Positions 34,801-44,176 of a stretch of 64,000 bases of DNA are shown one piece after another. The DNA is taken from positions 1-64,000 of the forward strand of contig CALZHQ010000003.1 of NCBI GenBank assembly GCA_945787295.1, given 5' to 3'. The notes beneath the pieces are model-generated. The model made no database searches. It had not been told where the DNA came from and was given only the letters and a program-made list of their open reading frames with translations. A program made the translations under genes and the position numbers. Position 1 is the first letter of the stretch; each line of letters starts with the position of its first letter. This DNA comes from an uncultured Desulfuromonadales bacterium (GTDB taxonomy: Bacteria; Desulfobacterota; Desulfuromonadia; Desulfuromonadales; Geopsychrobacteraceae).

Positions 34801-36993
34801 TTAAAACATATCGATCGGGTCAACATCGATAAAAAGCCCGACCCCGGAAGAAACTTGCTTTTTCTCGCTTTCGACAATATTCAACATAGTCCGCAAAGAA
34901 CCCCTGTCCGCCGTTTTAAGTAACAACTGATAACGACTCTTGCCGCGCAAACGGGACAAGGGGCAGGGACTCGGACCGAGGACCTCGACAGCATTTGCAT
35001 TCGCCTGCAGGACCGCGGCCAGCTTTTCCGCCTGCTGCTTGACCTGTGACTGAACATTGCCGGTAAAAATCAGGTTCGCCAAATAACCGCAGGGCGGATA
35101 GCCGAGTTCCTGACGGAAAGGCAGCTCCTGCTGATAGAAATCGTGGTAATTCTGCTCAGCGGCGCAGGTCAGCGCATAGTGTTCCGGGTTGTACGTCTGA
35201 ATAATAACTTTGCCACCGCCAGTTGCCCTGCCTGCCCGACCGGCAACCTGGGTGAGCAAAGTAAAGCTCCGTTCAGCGGCACGGAAGTCAGGCAGATTCA
35301 GCAAACTATCGGCACCGAGGACCCCAACCAGTGAAACCCCGGGGAAATCATGTCCCTTGGCAATCATCTGGGTGCCGATCAGGATATCGACCTCCCCGTT
35401 CATCATCTTATCGACCAGTCTTTGATGCGCGCCTTTTCGACTGGTGGTGTCGCGGTCCATACGGGCCACCCGGGCCCCGGGGAACAGTTCGGCGATCTCC
35501 TGTTCGAGGCGTTCAGTGCCTGCCCCTTCCGGCTCAATATTTAAACCCTGACACTCTGGGCAGCTTTCTTTTGGCGGTTCTGAATAATCGCAATAATGGC
35601 AGCGAACCAGACGTTCCCGCTGATGGAAAGTCAGGGTAATTTCACAGTTTGGGCAGTGAAAGCTCCTGCCGCAATCGGTACAAAGCAAGAACGGGGCAAA
35701 ACCGCGGCGATTCAGCAAGAGCAAGGCCTGCTCGCGCCGTTCCAATGCCTCTTGCAACGCCTCGATCAAACGATTGGCGAGTGTTCCCTCTGTAACTTCT
35801 ACACTTAAGTCGAGCAATTCAACCTTCGGCATTGCACCGCTGTGAGCACGCTGCGACAGAGACAAGTACTCTAGAGCGCCCTGCTCACTCCGATAGAAGC
35901 TGGCCAACGATGGAGTCGCACTGCCAAGCACAACAGAACAGCTTTGCTGTTGTCCCCGGACCAGGGCGAGGTCACGGGCGTTATAGCGAAAGCCTTCTCC
36001 CTGCTTGTAACTCGACTCATGCTCTTCATCGACGATGATTAAACCGGGGCGTTGCAAGGGGGCAAAGATCGCCGAACGGGCGCCGATCACTATCTGCGCC
36101 TGATTCCGATTGATCATTCGCCAGGCATCATAACGTTCGCCATCCGACAAGCCGCTGTGCAGCACCGCCAGTCTATGCCCATCAGACTCAAATCGAGCCC
36201 TGAAGCGCGCCACCAGTTGTGGGGTTAAGGCAATTTCCGGCACCAGCACCAGCGCTTGTCGCTGGTGCTGTAAACAATTCTCCACCGCCCGCAGATAGAC
36301 TTCGGTCTTGCCACTGCCGGTGACACCATGCAGCAGAAAGGATTTAAACTGTGCAGATTCTATTGCTGCCGAAATTTCTGAAACTGATTTAAACTGGTCA
36401 TCATTGAGGGTCAGGCATTTATCTTCTGGTAATTTCTCAAGCAGAAACGGATCACGTTGCCGCTCTTGCTCACCCTGCTCCAGAAAACCGAGTTCGACCA
36501 GCCGCTTTAATGCAGAATGAGGAGCGGAAACTTTTTCCCGCAACTGACCCAACCCGGCTTCGCCCAGCTGAATGATCTGCTCCAGCAGCTCACGCTGTTT
36601 GCCCCCACTCGGTTTTTCAGCGAAAACAAGTGGCCGGTAAACAGGTTCCGAAAGAATTTTTGTCGTTGTCCTGTCGCTGCCAAGCCCTGCAGGCAGAGCA
36701 TTGCGGATCACCTGCCCCAAGGGATGACAATAGTAATCGGCCGCCCAGCGCAACAAACGGATCAATTCAGCGTTCAACAAAGGCTGCTCGTCGAGCAGCT
36801 CTTTGATCTCCTTCAAACCCTCTGTCGATCCTCTCCGTAAGGCCAGCAGAAACCCGACACTGGTACGCCGACCAAACGGCACCCGCACCCGCATCCCTAC
36901 TTCGGCAGATTCCGTTAAGGCTTCTGGGATGCGGTACGAAAACAGCTGCTTTAGCGGTGCGTTTACAGCGATGTCAGCAATAACTTCGGACAT
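34801..36993 (-). CDS. priA: Primosomal protein N' (PriA helicase)
   Basis: The 730-residue protein has an N-terminal DNA-binding domain (about 5-110), helicase core with Walker A HGVTGSGKTEVYLRAV, DEEH box IIVDEEHESSYKQ, and ATPs: GSATPS. Between the helicase lobes is the paired zinc site CTDCGRSFHCPNCE ... CHYCDY ... CPECQ. Later is QMIAKGHDFPGVSLVG and GRAGRA, typical of motif V/VI. PriA restarts stalled replication forks by loading DnaB via PriB/DnaT. It is complete. The upstream region contains the inverted-repeat element 37033-37165. Confidence 0.97.
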   Translation of the reverse strand: MSEVIADIAVNAPLKQLFSYRIPEALTESAEVGMRVRVPFGRRTSVGFLLALRRGSTEGLKEIKELLDEQPLLNAELIRLLRWAADYYCHPLGQVIRNALPAGLGSDRTTTKILSEPVYRPLVFAEKPSGGKQRELLEQIIQLGEAGLGQLREKVSAPHSALKRLVELGFLEQGEQERQRDPFLLEKLPEDKCLTLNDDQFKSVSEISAAIESAQFKSFLLHGVTGSGKTEVYLRAVENCLQHQRQALVLVPEIALTPQLVARFRARFESDGHRLAVLHSGLSDGERYDAWRMINRNQAQIVIGARSAIFAPLQRPGLIIVDEEHESSYKQGEGFRYNARDLALVRGQQQSCSVVLGSATPSLASFYRSEQGALEYLSLSQRAHSGAMPKVELLDLSVEVTEGTLANRLIEALQEALERREQALLLLNRRGFAPFLLCTDCGRSFHCPNCEITLTFHQRERLVRCHYCDYSEPPKESCPECQGLNIEPEGAGTERLEQEIAELFPGARVARMDRDTTSRKGAHQRLVDKMMNGEVDILIGTQMIAKGHDFPGVSLVGVLGADSLLNLPDFRAAERSFTLLTQVAGRAGRATGGGKVIIQTYNPEHYALTCAAEQNYHDFYQQELPFRQELGYPPCGYLANLIFTGNVQSQVKQQAEKLAAVLQANANAVEVLGPSPCPLSRLRGKSRYQLLLKTADRGSLRTMLNIVESEKKQVSSGVGLFIDVDPIDMF

Positions 36994-37032
36994 AGATCCT
37001 CAAAGAAAACGTCAGGCCTTCTTTTTCGGTTT

Positions 37033-37165
37033 TATAACCAAAAAATAGGTTCTGATAAAAAGTCTCCATTTAGACACCAAGGCGCCAAGAGAAACAAAAG
37101 CCAGGAATCGGGGTTTACTTGGTGCTCTTGGTGGCTTGGTGGCAATAGCCTTTGATTTGGTTATA
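37033..37165. repeat. Long inverted-repeat intergenic element
   Basis: Outer arms TATAACCAAA (37033-37042) and TTTGGTTATA (37156-37165) are perfect inverted copies. Inner arms GACACCAAGGCGCCAAGAG (37073-37091) and CTCTTGGTGGCTTGGTGGC (37125-37143) match at 16 of 19 bases when one is inverted. The 305-base gap between priA and the FDP terminator otherwise has no gene. It could fold into a long hairpin and may be a mobile or processed repeat. Confidence 0.6.
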
Positions 37166-37240
37166 GGTACGTTCTTTTTACCATAGAGCAATATCTGCAT
37201 GGAGAGTATTTAATCTCAAGCTTGACCGGCTGGAGCAGAC

Positions 37241-37273
37241 AAAAAAATCCCCCTGCCGCAACAACAGGGGGAT
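37241..37273 (-). terminator. Terminator after the flavodiiron protein gene
   Basis: Read on the minus strand, ATCCCCCTG (complement of 37265-37273) pairs perfectly with CAGGGGGAT (complement of 37247-37255), followed by seven T (complement of 37241-37247). Confidence 0.9.
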
Positions 37274-37298
37274 AGGTGCGTTTACACGATTATTCTGG

Positions 37299-38495
37299 CT
37301 ACTCTTCAGTCAGAACCGCCCCGGCCACCTGCTCGGCAAAACGGCGGCAGGTATCCATATTCTCATTGGTTGGGGTAAAGCGGAAAGAGATCCCGTCGGC
37401 AACCAGTTTGTACTTGAGCCCGGCCAGGCGCTGCTCGACCATCTTGACCGCTTCGCCGCTCCAGCCGAAGGAACCGAACACCGCACCCAGCTTGGCCTTC
37501 GGCGTCACCGAGGAGATCAGTGACAGGGCATGCCAGACCTGCGGCGGCGCATCACGTTGAATGGTCGGGGTGCCGACCAGCAGCACATCGGCATGCTCGA
37601 GGGCATCACGATAGTCGTCATCGCGCATATCGCTTAAAGCAAAGGTCTCCACATCTACCCCCTGCGCAATCAGCTCGGTGGCGATCACATTGGCCATATT
37701 GCGCGTGTTGCCGTGTGAAGAAAGCACGGCCAGCAAAGCTTTCGGTCGACCGCTACTGGGCGGGGCCGCACACCAGCGCGCATAGGATTCGATGGCAAAC
37801 TGGCCGGAAGAGCGACGGATCGGGCCATGCGATGGGCAGACCATCTTAATCGGCAGACCGTCTACCTTCTTCAGCGCGTCACGCACCTTATCCTTGAAGG
37901 GCCGCACGATGCAGTCGAAATAGAAATGAAAGTCAGTATAAAATTCGTTGATTTCGTCATCAAACAACTTGTCCGAACAGTAATGGGCGCCAAAGGCATC
38001 ACAGGGGAAAAGCAGTTCATCTTCAACCAGATAGGTGAAAATGGTGTCCGGCCAATGCAGATACGGGGCCAGGATAAAACGCAATGTCTTTCCGCCCAGG
38101 TCGATCTGATCGCCATCTTCGACGACGACGGCATTGAATGGTTTATTGAGGAGTTGCTTAAGGAAGTTCTCCCCTGCCTTGCTGCAATAAACCTGCACAT
38201 CCGGATTTTTCTCGATCACCTGGGCAATCGCCCCGGAATGGTCGGGCTCGGTATGGTTGACTACGACAATGTCAACTTTCTCCGGGGAGACGTGCTCTCC
38301 AACCTTGCCGAAAAACTCGTCGGCAAAAGGAGCCTTGACGGTATCGATCAAAGCCGTCTTCTCTGTCCCCTGGATCAAGTAAGAGTTGTAGGTCGTTCCG
38401 TTACGGGTTGGGAATAGGTCATCAAAGACTTTGAGGTCAGGATGTCGCACACCTACCCAGTGGACATTCTCAACGACCTGAATGCTGTTTTCCAT
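37299..38495 (-). CDS. Flavodiiron protein (FprA-type, A-type flavoprotein)
   Basis: Start at ATG 38495 after GGGAGG, giving 398 residues. The N-terminal lactamase-fold di-iron domain has ligands H81, E83, D85 and H86 in NHTEPDHSG, plus YLHWPDTIF, FPCDAFGAHY and CPSHGPI for the remaining ligands. The C-terminal flavodoxin domain (about 255-395) binds FMN (LSSHGNTRNMANV, and VGTPTIQRDAPP). These proteins reduce O2 and/or NO to protect anaerobes; electrons normally come from rubredoxin. A -35 TTGCCT and -10 TATATT with 18-base spacer lie about 45-70 bases upstream. Confidence 0.96.
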   Translation of the reverse strand: MENSIQVVENVHWVGVRHPDLKVFDDLFPTRNGTTYNSYLIQGTEKTALIDTVKAPFADEFFGKVGEHVSPEKVDIVVVNHTEPDHSGAIAQVIEKNPDVQVYCSKAGENFLKQLLNKPFNAVVVEDGDQIDLGGKTLRFILAPYLHWPDTIFTYLVEDELLFPCDAFGAHYCSDKLFDDEINEFYTDFHFYFDCIVRPFKDKVRDALKKVDGLPIKMVCPSHGPIRRSSGQFAIESYARWCAAPPSSGRPKALLAVLSSHGNTRNMANVIATELIAQGVDVETFALSDMRDDDYRDALEHADVLLVGTPTIQRDAPPQVWHALSLISSVTPKAKLGAVFGSFGWSGEAVKMVEQRLAGLKYKLVADGISFRFTPTNENMDTCRRFAEQVAGAVLTEE

Positions 38496-38537
38496 CTGTT
38501 TAATCCTCCCTGAATTCAATCGTGACTTTTTCGGTAA

Positions 38538-38567
38538 AATATAGCCCGGACCTACTTTGTCAGGCAA
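38538..38567 (-). promoter_or_regulatory. Putative sigma70 promoter for the flavodiiron gene
   Basis: Minus-strand TTGCCT (38562-38567) and TATATT (38538-38543), 18 bases apart, sit upstream of the FDP start in the gap after aroF. Confidence 0.4.
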
Positions 38568-38589
38568 GGGGTATTCGCACAGTATCGAT

Positions 38590-39606
38590 TCAGTCATTGT
38601 AACCAAGATAGCTGAACAAGCCTTTGATCTCAGCCATCAGTTCGCTGAAACCATCCCCGGTCAAACTCTGGGCGCCATCACACAAAGCTTTGTCTGGATC
38701 AGGATGAACCTCGATCATCAAACCGTTCGCCCCGACGACCAGAGCCGCTTTGCTCATCGCCGCAACCAGGTTGCGTTTGCCTGTGGCATGGCTGGGATCG
38801 ACAATAATCGGCAGATGGCTCATCTCGCCGATCAAAGGTATCACCGACAGATCAAGAGTATTGCGGGTTGCCTTTTCAAAGGTCCGGATGCCACGCTCAC
38901 AGAGAACAACCTGGTTGTTCCCCTCGGCAACAATGTATTCCGCCGCAGCAAGAAACTCTTCGATCGTGGCGCTCATGCCCCGCTTCAGCAGGACCGGGTG
39001 ACCGGTTTTCCCGACCTCTTTGAGCAGATCGAAATTCTGCATATTACGGGCGCCGATCTGTAACATGTCGGCATGCTGGCAAATAACGTCGAGTTGTTCG
39101 ATGCGCATCACCTCAGTGACCACCGGCAAACCACTGGCCTGTCCCGCCTGCTGTAGATACTTTAAACCTTCAATACCCAGGCCCTGAAACGAGTGCGGCC
39201 CGGTGCGCGGTTTGAAAGCCCCGCCACGTAGCATTTTTGCCCCGGCCGCCTTCACCTGCTCGGCAGCCTGCATCATCTGCTCTTCAGTTTCGATCGAACA
39301 GGGTCCAGCGATAATCGCCGGAATTTCACCATCGCCAAACCTGACCCCTTTGACATCCACGATTGTAGACTCTGGATGAAAATCGCGTGACACCATTTTG
39401 TATGGTTTGCTGACGTGAATCGTTTCTCGAACGCCGGGCAACGTGCGGATACTTGAGTCATCAACATAGCCCTGATTTCCGAGCACGCCGATCGCAGTGC
39501 GTAAGCTACCGGGAATCGGTTCGGCTTTGAGTCCCATAGCTGCAACAGCAGCTATAACCTGATCGATCTGCTCCTGCGTGGCATGATGATGCATGACGAT
39601 TAACAT
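38590..39606 (-). CDS. aroF: 3-deoxy-7-phosphoheptulonate (DAHP) synthase, type I-beta
   Basis: The 338-residue enzyme has the ferredoxin-like regulatory N-domain (about 1-70) followed by a TIM barrel, as in the Thermotoga-type I-beta class. Seen: [48 protein letters not shown], and [10 protein letters not shown]; these are the PEP/E4P-binding motifs. It condenses PEP and erythrose-4-phosphate to start aromatic amino acid synthesis. It lies between the aminotransferase (72 bases upstream) and the FDP; a Phe/Tyr-type feedback through the N-domain is known for this class. Confidence 0.96.
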   Translation of the reverse strand: MLIVMHHHATQEQIDQVIAAVAAMGLKAEPIPGSLRTAIGVLGNQGYVDDSSIRTLPGVRETIHVSKPYKMVSRDFHPESTIVDVKGVRFGDGEIPAIIAGPCSIETEEQMMQAAEQVKAAGAKMLRGGAFKPRTGPHSFQGLGIEGLKYLQQAGQASGLPVVTEVMRIEQLDVICQHADMLQIGARNMQNFDLLKEVGKTGHPVLLKRGMSATIEEFLAAAEYIVAEGNNQVVLCERGIRTFEKATRNTLDLSVIPLIGEMSHLPIIVDPSHATGKRNLVAAMSKAALVVGANGLMIEVHPDPDKALCDGAQSLTGDGFSELMAEIKGLFSYLGYND

Positions 39607-39678
39607 GTAGTCTGTCTCCTTTTAGCGTACCGATTGGCAATTCTGCCAAGATTACAACACAAACCCGCTAATCAGTGC

Positions 39679-40833
39679 TCAAACTCCGCGCTGCTTCAGA
39701 TAGCCTTCAATCCGTTCCAGCGCCGTGATGATTTCAGCAAACGGGCGGGTATAGGAAAAGCGCAGATAGCCTTCAGCCCCCTCGCCGAAATCGATACCAG
39801 GAGTGACTGCGACACCTGTCTTTTCAAGGATATCAAGGGACAGTCTTTGCGAGTTGCCATCAATGTGCCTGGCATCAGCAAGAACGTAAAAAGCCCCTTT
39901 CGGCTCAAAATGCACCCCAAAGCCGAGCTCGCGCAAACGCTTGACCAGTTCCTTGCGCCGTTTGTCGTATACCTCACGCATGTCGGCCACATCATCCGCG
40001 CACTGCTGCAAGGCGGCGATGCCTCCACGCTGGACAAAATGATTTGCACAGATCAGGAAATTCTGATGCAAAACCTGCAAGGTCCGCACACAGGACAAGG
40101 GAGCGATCAGGTAACCCAACCGCCAGCCGGTCATCGCGTAAGCCTTGGAAAAGCCCCCGAGGACAAAAGCATCTTCGGTAAACTCGAGGATGCTACGTTC
40201 CTCCCCCTCGTAGGTCAAGCCATGATAAATCTCGTCTGAGACGATCGGAATCGGCAACCTAGACAAAGCCTCTAATTCGACACCGGAAAGGACCGAGCCG
40301 GCAGGATTTGAAGGCGAATTGATCAAGACACCGCGCGTCTTAGCGTTTATCAAAGTAAGGATCTGTTCGGCCTGCGGCTGAAAGCCATTCTCAGCTGACG
40401 TTTTCACCAGGACCGGCTTGCCACCTGCAAACTTGACAAAGCCTGGATAGCAGGCATAACCGGGGTCAGGCAGGATCAGCTCATCCCCCTCTTCAAGCAG
40501 GGCGGAAAAGAGCAGCAACATCAACGGGCTGGTTCCGGAAGAAACGATCACCTGCTCGGGCAGAACTTCAACCCCGTAATGATCGCGATAATGGCGGCAG
40601 ATCTCCTGACGTAATTCCAGCAGCCCGAGGGAATGGGTATATGAGGTCGCCCCTTCAGCCAAAGCCTGACCGGTTGCCGCCAGCACGGCCGGCGGGGTGG
40701 TAAAATCAGGTTCACCGAGGCAAAGATAGATGATTTCCCGACCGGCGGCCTCCAGCTCTTTGGCACGCTCCATCACTTCCATTGCCAGAAACGGCGTGAC
40801 CAATTGCGAACGCCGGGACATCTTGATTTCCAT
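39679..40833 (-). CDS. Class I/II PLP-dependent aminotransferase
   Basis: Start at ATG 40833 (MEIKMSRRSQL) with GAGGAGG seven bases upstream, giving 384 residues. Fold-type I elements: YLCLGEPDFTTPPAVL, SYTHSLGLLELRQ, LINSPSNPAGSV, VSDEIYHGLTY, and the PLP lysine in GGFSKAYAMTGWRLGY. The arginine for the substrate carboxylate is in FSYTRPF. Substrate is uncertain (alanine/aspartate/aromatic group); adjacency to aroF on the same strand hints at aromatic amino acids. It is divergent from the cytochrome c gene at 40978. Confidence 0.92.
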   Translation of the reverse strand: MEIKMSRRSQLVTPFLAMEVMERAKELEAAGREIIYLCLGEPDFTTPPAVLAATGQALAEGATSYTHSLGLLELRQEICRHYRDHYGVEVLPEQVIVSSGTSPLMLLLFSALLEEGDELILPDPGYACYPGFVKFAGGKPVLVKTSAENGFQPQAEQILTLINAKTRGVLINSPSNPAGSVLSGVELEALSRLPIPIVSDEIYHGLTYEGEERSILEFTEDAFVLGGFSKAYAMTGWRLGYLIAPLSCVRTLQVLHQNFLICANHFVQRGGIAALQQCADDVADMREVYDKRRKELVKRLRELGFGVHFEPKGAFYVLADARHIDGNSQRLSLDILEKTGVAVTPGIDFGEGAEGYLRFSYTRPFAEIITALERIEGYLKQRGV

Positions 40834-40977
40834 GAACATCCTCCTCAGATTCGTCGCCAAGCTTAATCCTCGACCAAGGTGATTGCAACCCATTTCCCTG
40901 TTACCGAACCGCTGAACCGTTGCATTCATTTGCGCCAACGGTTAGAGTGGGTCTTCCCAGTAAATCGCAGGAAGAGA

Positions 40978-41307
40978 ATGATGCTGATCCGTCGTTTATT
41001 TATCCTTGTTCTAGCCCTGACATTTTCCCAGGTGCCGACGTCTGTTTCCGCCGAGGAAGCTCCTGAAATAAATGCTCGGCGGCTCATCAATGCACTCGGC
41101 TGCAAAGGCTGTCATAGGCTGGAAGGAGCCGGCGGCAGTCTGGCTCCGGAACTTGACAAAATCGGCTCGCGCATGACTCGTGAACAGATCCGTAACCATA
41201 TGACAGCCCATGCATCCTCCCGGCAAGGAGGTTTTATGCCCAGTTACAACACAACCTCTCAAGCCGAACTGGAAAATCTCAGCGAGTTTCTTTACAACCT
41301 CCGTTAA
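40978..41307 (+). CDS. Small periplasmic monoheme c-type cytochrome
   Basis: Start at the tandem ATG pair at 40978/40981 after AGGAAGAG. The 109-residue product has a signal peptide ending near SVSAEE and one heme c motif CKGCH (about residues 42-46), with GGFMPSYN near the end providing a plausible Met axial ligand. Small cytochrome c class I fold with one heme is inferred. It lies 20 bases upstream of trmB, so it is probably cotranscribed with tRNA-modification genes, which is unrelated in function. Confidence 0.88.
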   Translation: MMLIRRLFILVLALTFSQVPTSVSAEEAPEINARRLINALGCKGCHRLEGAGGSLAPELDKIGSRMTREQIRNHMTAHASSRQGGFMPSYNTTSQAELENLSEFLYNLR

Positions 41308-41327
41308 CAAGAGAACAGACCACTACC

Positions 41328-42017
41328 ATGTCCCAAAGAATGAGCCTGATTACCTCGCCGGTTTTCGTCCCCGAGGCACAACTGAAAAAGGCCGGCAGTT
41401 TTGCTGCCATGTTCGGCAACGATAATCCTCTGGTTCTGGAAATCGGCTGCGGAATCGGCGATTTTGTTATCCAGGTCGCTGAACGCCACCCGGAACGGAA
41501 CTTTGTCGCGATTGACATTTTCAACCAGGGCTGTCGTCAGACCTGCAGCCGGATCGAAGCTTCGGGTTTAAAAAATATCCGTATGATGCGGATTGAAGCC
41601 CGCTATCTGCTCCATCATTACCTGGGCAAAGACAGCCTGCAAGCGATCTACATCAACTGCCCAGATCCCTGGCCGAAAAAACGCCACCGCAAGCGCCGCC
41701 TACTCAACAAAGACTTCCTTAACCTGGCACTCTACTGCCTGCAATCGGGCGGGGTCCTCAATTTTACCACCGACTTTGTCGATTACGGCGAAACAACTGG
41801 AGAGCTGCTGGCGGCGGATGAGCGCTTCGAAAACCTCCATCGTACCCCATACACCCATGATCTCGACAGCTATCCGGTGTCTAAATACATGCGACGTTTT
41901 CTCGATCTGGGACAACCGATCTACTTCTGCAGCTATCGGAAAAAAGCCGGGCTGACAATTGCCCCACCCAAGCTGCATAAAGGCTTCCGGCTGCGTTGGC
42001 CGAAGGGGGATGAGTGA
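41328..42017 (+). CDS. trmB: tRNA (guanine-N7-)-methyltransferase TrmB
   Basis: The 229-residue protein has the SAM motif LEIGCGIGDFVIQVAERHPE and the TrmB hallmark NCPDPWPKKRHRKRRL, plus FTTDFVDYG. It methylates G46 in the variable loop of tRNA. Stop codon overlaps the next gene (GTGA at 42014-42017). Its product length matches family norms. Confidence 0.97.
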   Translation: MSQRMSLITSPVFVPEAQLKKAGSFAAMFGNDNPLVLEIGCGIGDFVIQVAERHPERNFVAIDIFNQGCRQTCSRIEASGLKNIRMMRIEARYLLHHYLGKDSLQAIYINCPDPWPKKRHRKRRLLNKDFLNLALYCLQSGGVLNFTTDFVDYGETTGELLAADERFENLHRTPYTHDLDSYPVSKYMRRFLDLGQPIYFCSYRKKAGLTIAPPKLHKGFRLRWPKGDE

Positions 42018-43201
42018 GCTGGCTGACCGAGAACTTGCCCGGCACCGGCGGCGTCTACAAAGAGCAACCGGAGGATTTCCAGGTCGAGGAAATCCCCCTC
42101 TACCCCTGCTCCGGCAGCGGAGAACACCTCTACCTGTGGATTGAAAAGTCTGGCATCAGCACCCACGAACTTCTGAATCAGCTGGGCAAAGGACTCCGGC
42201 TCAAAGAGCGGGAGATCGGCTATGCCGGCTTGAAGGACGCCCGGGCCCGGACAGTGCAGATGGTTTCTGTGCCGGCACGCTGCCTTGAGAATATTGACAA
42301 GCTGTCACTGCGCAAAGCCCGGGTCCTGCAACACCAGCTGCACGGCAACAAGCTCCGCCTCGGCCACCTGGCCGGCAATCGCTTCAATATCAAGCTTCGC
42401 GATACCCATCCCGATGCGGTGAACCGTGCCGAAGCGATCCTGAAAAAATTGCATGAGCATGGTGTGCCAAACCGATTCGGCGAGCAGCGTTATGGACTGC
42501 TCGGCAACTCTGCCACCCTCGGGCTGCTGTTACTGCAAGGCAAGTATGCGGAATTCTGCCGGGAACAGCTTGGCGACCCGACACTGATCCGTAACAGCGA
42601 CTGGCAGGCAGCGGCCGAGGCTTATCGACAAGATAAACTTGAAGACTGCTTGCAACTGCTGCCGCGCGGGATGCGGGATGAACGACGACTGGTCCGCACC
42701 CTTCTCGAGGGCAATGACTATCGACAGGCCACCCTGACACTGCCGCGCAATCTATTGCGTCTTTACCTTTCAGCCAGTCAGTCTCTGCTGTTCGACCAGC
42801 TCCTGGAGCAACGCCTGCCCAACCTGTCTAGGCTACGGGACGGTGACGTTGCCTTCAAACACGAAAATGGTGCCTGCTTCCGGGTGGAGGCGGTGGCAAC
42901 CGAGCAACCGCGCGCAGATCGATTCGAGATCAGTCCGACGGCACCGCTGTTCGGCTACAAGGTCATGTTGGCCGCCGGAAGAACGGGTGACGCGGAAGAA
43001 AAGCTTCTGGCTACAAGCGGATTATCGCTGGAAAACTGGCAGCTGGGAAAAGGCTTGGCAATGCCCGGCGAACGCCGCCCGCTACGGGTTCCGTTACACC
43101 GACCAACAACCTCATCATCCGCAGACGGCCATCTGTTGCTCAGCTTTTCCTTACCCAAGGGGAGTTATGCAACCAGCGTTCTGCACGAAATCATCAAATA
43201 A
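42014..43201 (+). CDS. truD: tRNA pseudouridine(13) synthase TruD
   Basis: The 395-residue enzyme starts at GTG 42014 overlapping the trmB stop. It has EDFQVEEIPLYPCSGSGEHL, catalytic Asp in GYAGLKDARARTVQ, RFNIKLRDTHPDA and PNRFGEQRYGLLGN, plus a C-terminal GEGR-like substitute (PGERRPLRVPL). It forms pseudouridine 13 in tRNA-Glu. Complete and of normal size. Confidence 0.96.
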   Translation: MSWLTENLPGTGGVYKEQPEDFQVEEIPLYPCSGSGEHLYLWIEKSGISTHELLNQLGKGLRLKEREIGYAGLKDARARTVQMVSVPARCLENIDKLSLRKARVLQHQLHGNKLRLGHLAGNRFNIKLRDTHPDAVNRAEAILKKLHEHGVPNRFGEQRYGLLGNSATLGLLLLQGKYAEFCREQLGDPTLIRNSDWQAAAEAYRQDKLEDCLQLLPRGMRDERRLVRTLLEGNDYRQATLTLPRNLLRLYLSASQSLLFDQLLEQRLPNLSRLRDGDVAFKHENGACFRVEAVATEQPRADRFEISPTAPLFGYKVMLAAGRTGDAEEKLLATSGLSLENWQLGKGLAMPGERRPLRVPLHRPTTSSSADGHLLLSFSLPKGSYATSVLHEIIK

Positions 43202-43229
43202 ACCCCGGCCAATAAAGGGGAAAACCGGA

Positions 43230-43258
43230 TTGACAGGCTCCCGCCAGTCTGATAAAAA
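43230..43258 (+). promoter_or_regulatory. Putative promoter upstream of the TIM-barrel gene
   Basis: TTGACA (43230-43235), 17-base spacer, TAAAAA (43253-43258), about 55 bases before the ATG at 43309. Confidence 0.4.
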
Positions 43259-43308
43259 ATTACTATCTAAAATAATGTTTTACTACCTTCCGGATATTGT
43301 TGTTGCCG

Positions 43309-44112
43309 ATGAAATTAAATCTTTCTGCGGGCAGTCTCTATACATTGCCCCTGTATAAAGCTTTCGAAATCGCTCGCGATGTCGGCTTTGACGGGGTCGA
43401 AGTCATTATCAACCATGACTTCGAATACAATGCCGGCAAGGAATTGCTCGCCGAAGCGGGCCAAATCCTGCCGATAGCATCACTGCACGCTCCCTTTTTC
43501 GAGATCAACGGCTGGGGCAACAAAATTCAGCAGCTGGAAAAAACCGTCAAGCTGGCCCTGAGCTTTGATGTGCCATTGATCAACTTCCATCCCCCAGTAT
43601 GGCTGACTTTGGAACGAAAATTCTGGCGCTGGCTAAACCGTATTGACGATTTTCAAAAAGAAATCGGCCGCGAGCAGATTCAGGTCACGATCGAAAACAT
43701 GCCCGCCAACGGCCCCTGGGGCTGCAACCCCCACTTCCTGAACAACACTGGCGCAATGATCGACTTCATGCAGAAACGCAACCTGTTTCTCACCTTCGAC
43801 ACCGCGCACATGGGCACCTGCAAGACCAACTTCCTGACCGATTTCCATTTTCTCTACGATTCTGGCAGAATCCGCAATATTCACTTTTCCGATTATGCTA
43901 ACGGTCGGGAACACCTTCTACCGGGGCATGGCAAACTCCCCTTGACCCGCTTCCTCAACCATCTGCATGAGACCGGCTACGACGGCACAGTGACCCTTGA
44001 ACTGACCCCGCGTGAACTCCCGGAAGATGAAGACTTGATCAGGGAGTGTCTGGCCGATATCTTTACCTACCTGCGTCACGAAACCAACAGTCAGATGCAA
44101 GCCGCAATTTAA
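43309..44112 (+). CDS. Sugar phosphate isomerase/epimerase-like TIM barrel
   Basis: Start at ATG 43309 (MKLNLSAG), preferred over three upstream TTG codons that have no ribosome site. The 267-residue protein is an AP endonuclease-2/xylose-isomerase-like barrel: DVGFDGVEVIINHD, SLHAPFFEIN, NFHPPVW, VTIENMPANGPWG, LTFDTAHMGTC, and TVTLELTPREL, which supply His, Glu and Asp metal ligands. Substrate is unknown; related families include hydroxypyruvate isomerase and endonuclease IV. Confidence 0.88.
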   Translation: MKLNLSAGSLYTLPLYKAFEIARDVGFDGVEVIINHDFEYNAGKELLAEAGQILPIASLHAPFFEINGWGNKIQQLEKTVKLALSFDVPLINFHPPVWLTLERKFWRWLNRIDDFQKEIGREQIQVTIENMPANGPWGCNPHFLNNTGAMIDFMQKRNLFLTFDTAHMGTCKTNFLTDFHFLYDSGRIRNIHFSDYANGREHLLPGHGKLPLTRFLNHLHETGYDGTVTLELTPRELPEDEDLIRECLADIFTYLRHETNSQMQAAI

Positions 44113-44114
44113 AC

Positions 44115-44147
44115 AAAAAAAAACCGCCGGCAAAACCGACAGCTTTT
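44115..44147. terminator. Bidirectional terminator between the convergent TIM-barrel and UspA genes
   Basis: CCGCCGG (44124-44130) pairs with CCGACAG (44136-44142) with two G-T pairs on the minus strand; nine A upstream (44115-44123) and CTTTTTC downstream give a U-run on each strand. Confidence 0.65.
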
Positions 44148-44176
44148 TCATAACAACTCTGCTTGCATCAATCGCA

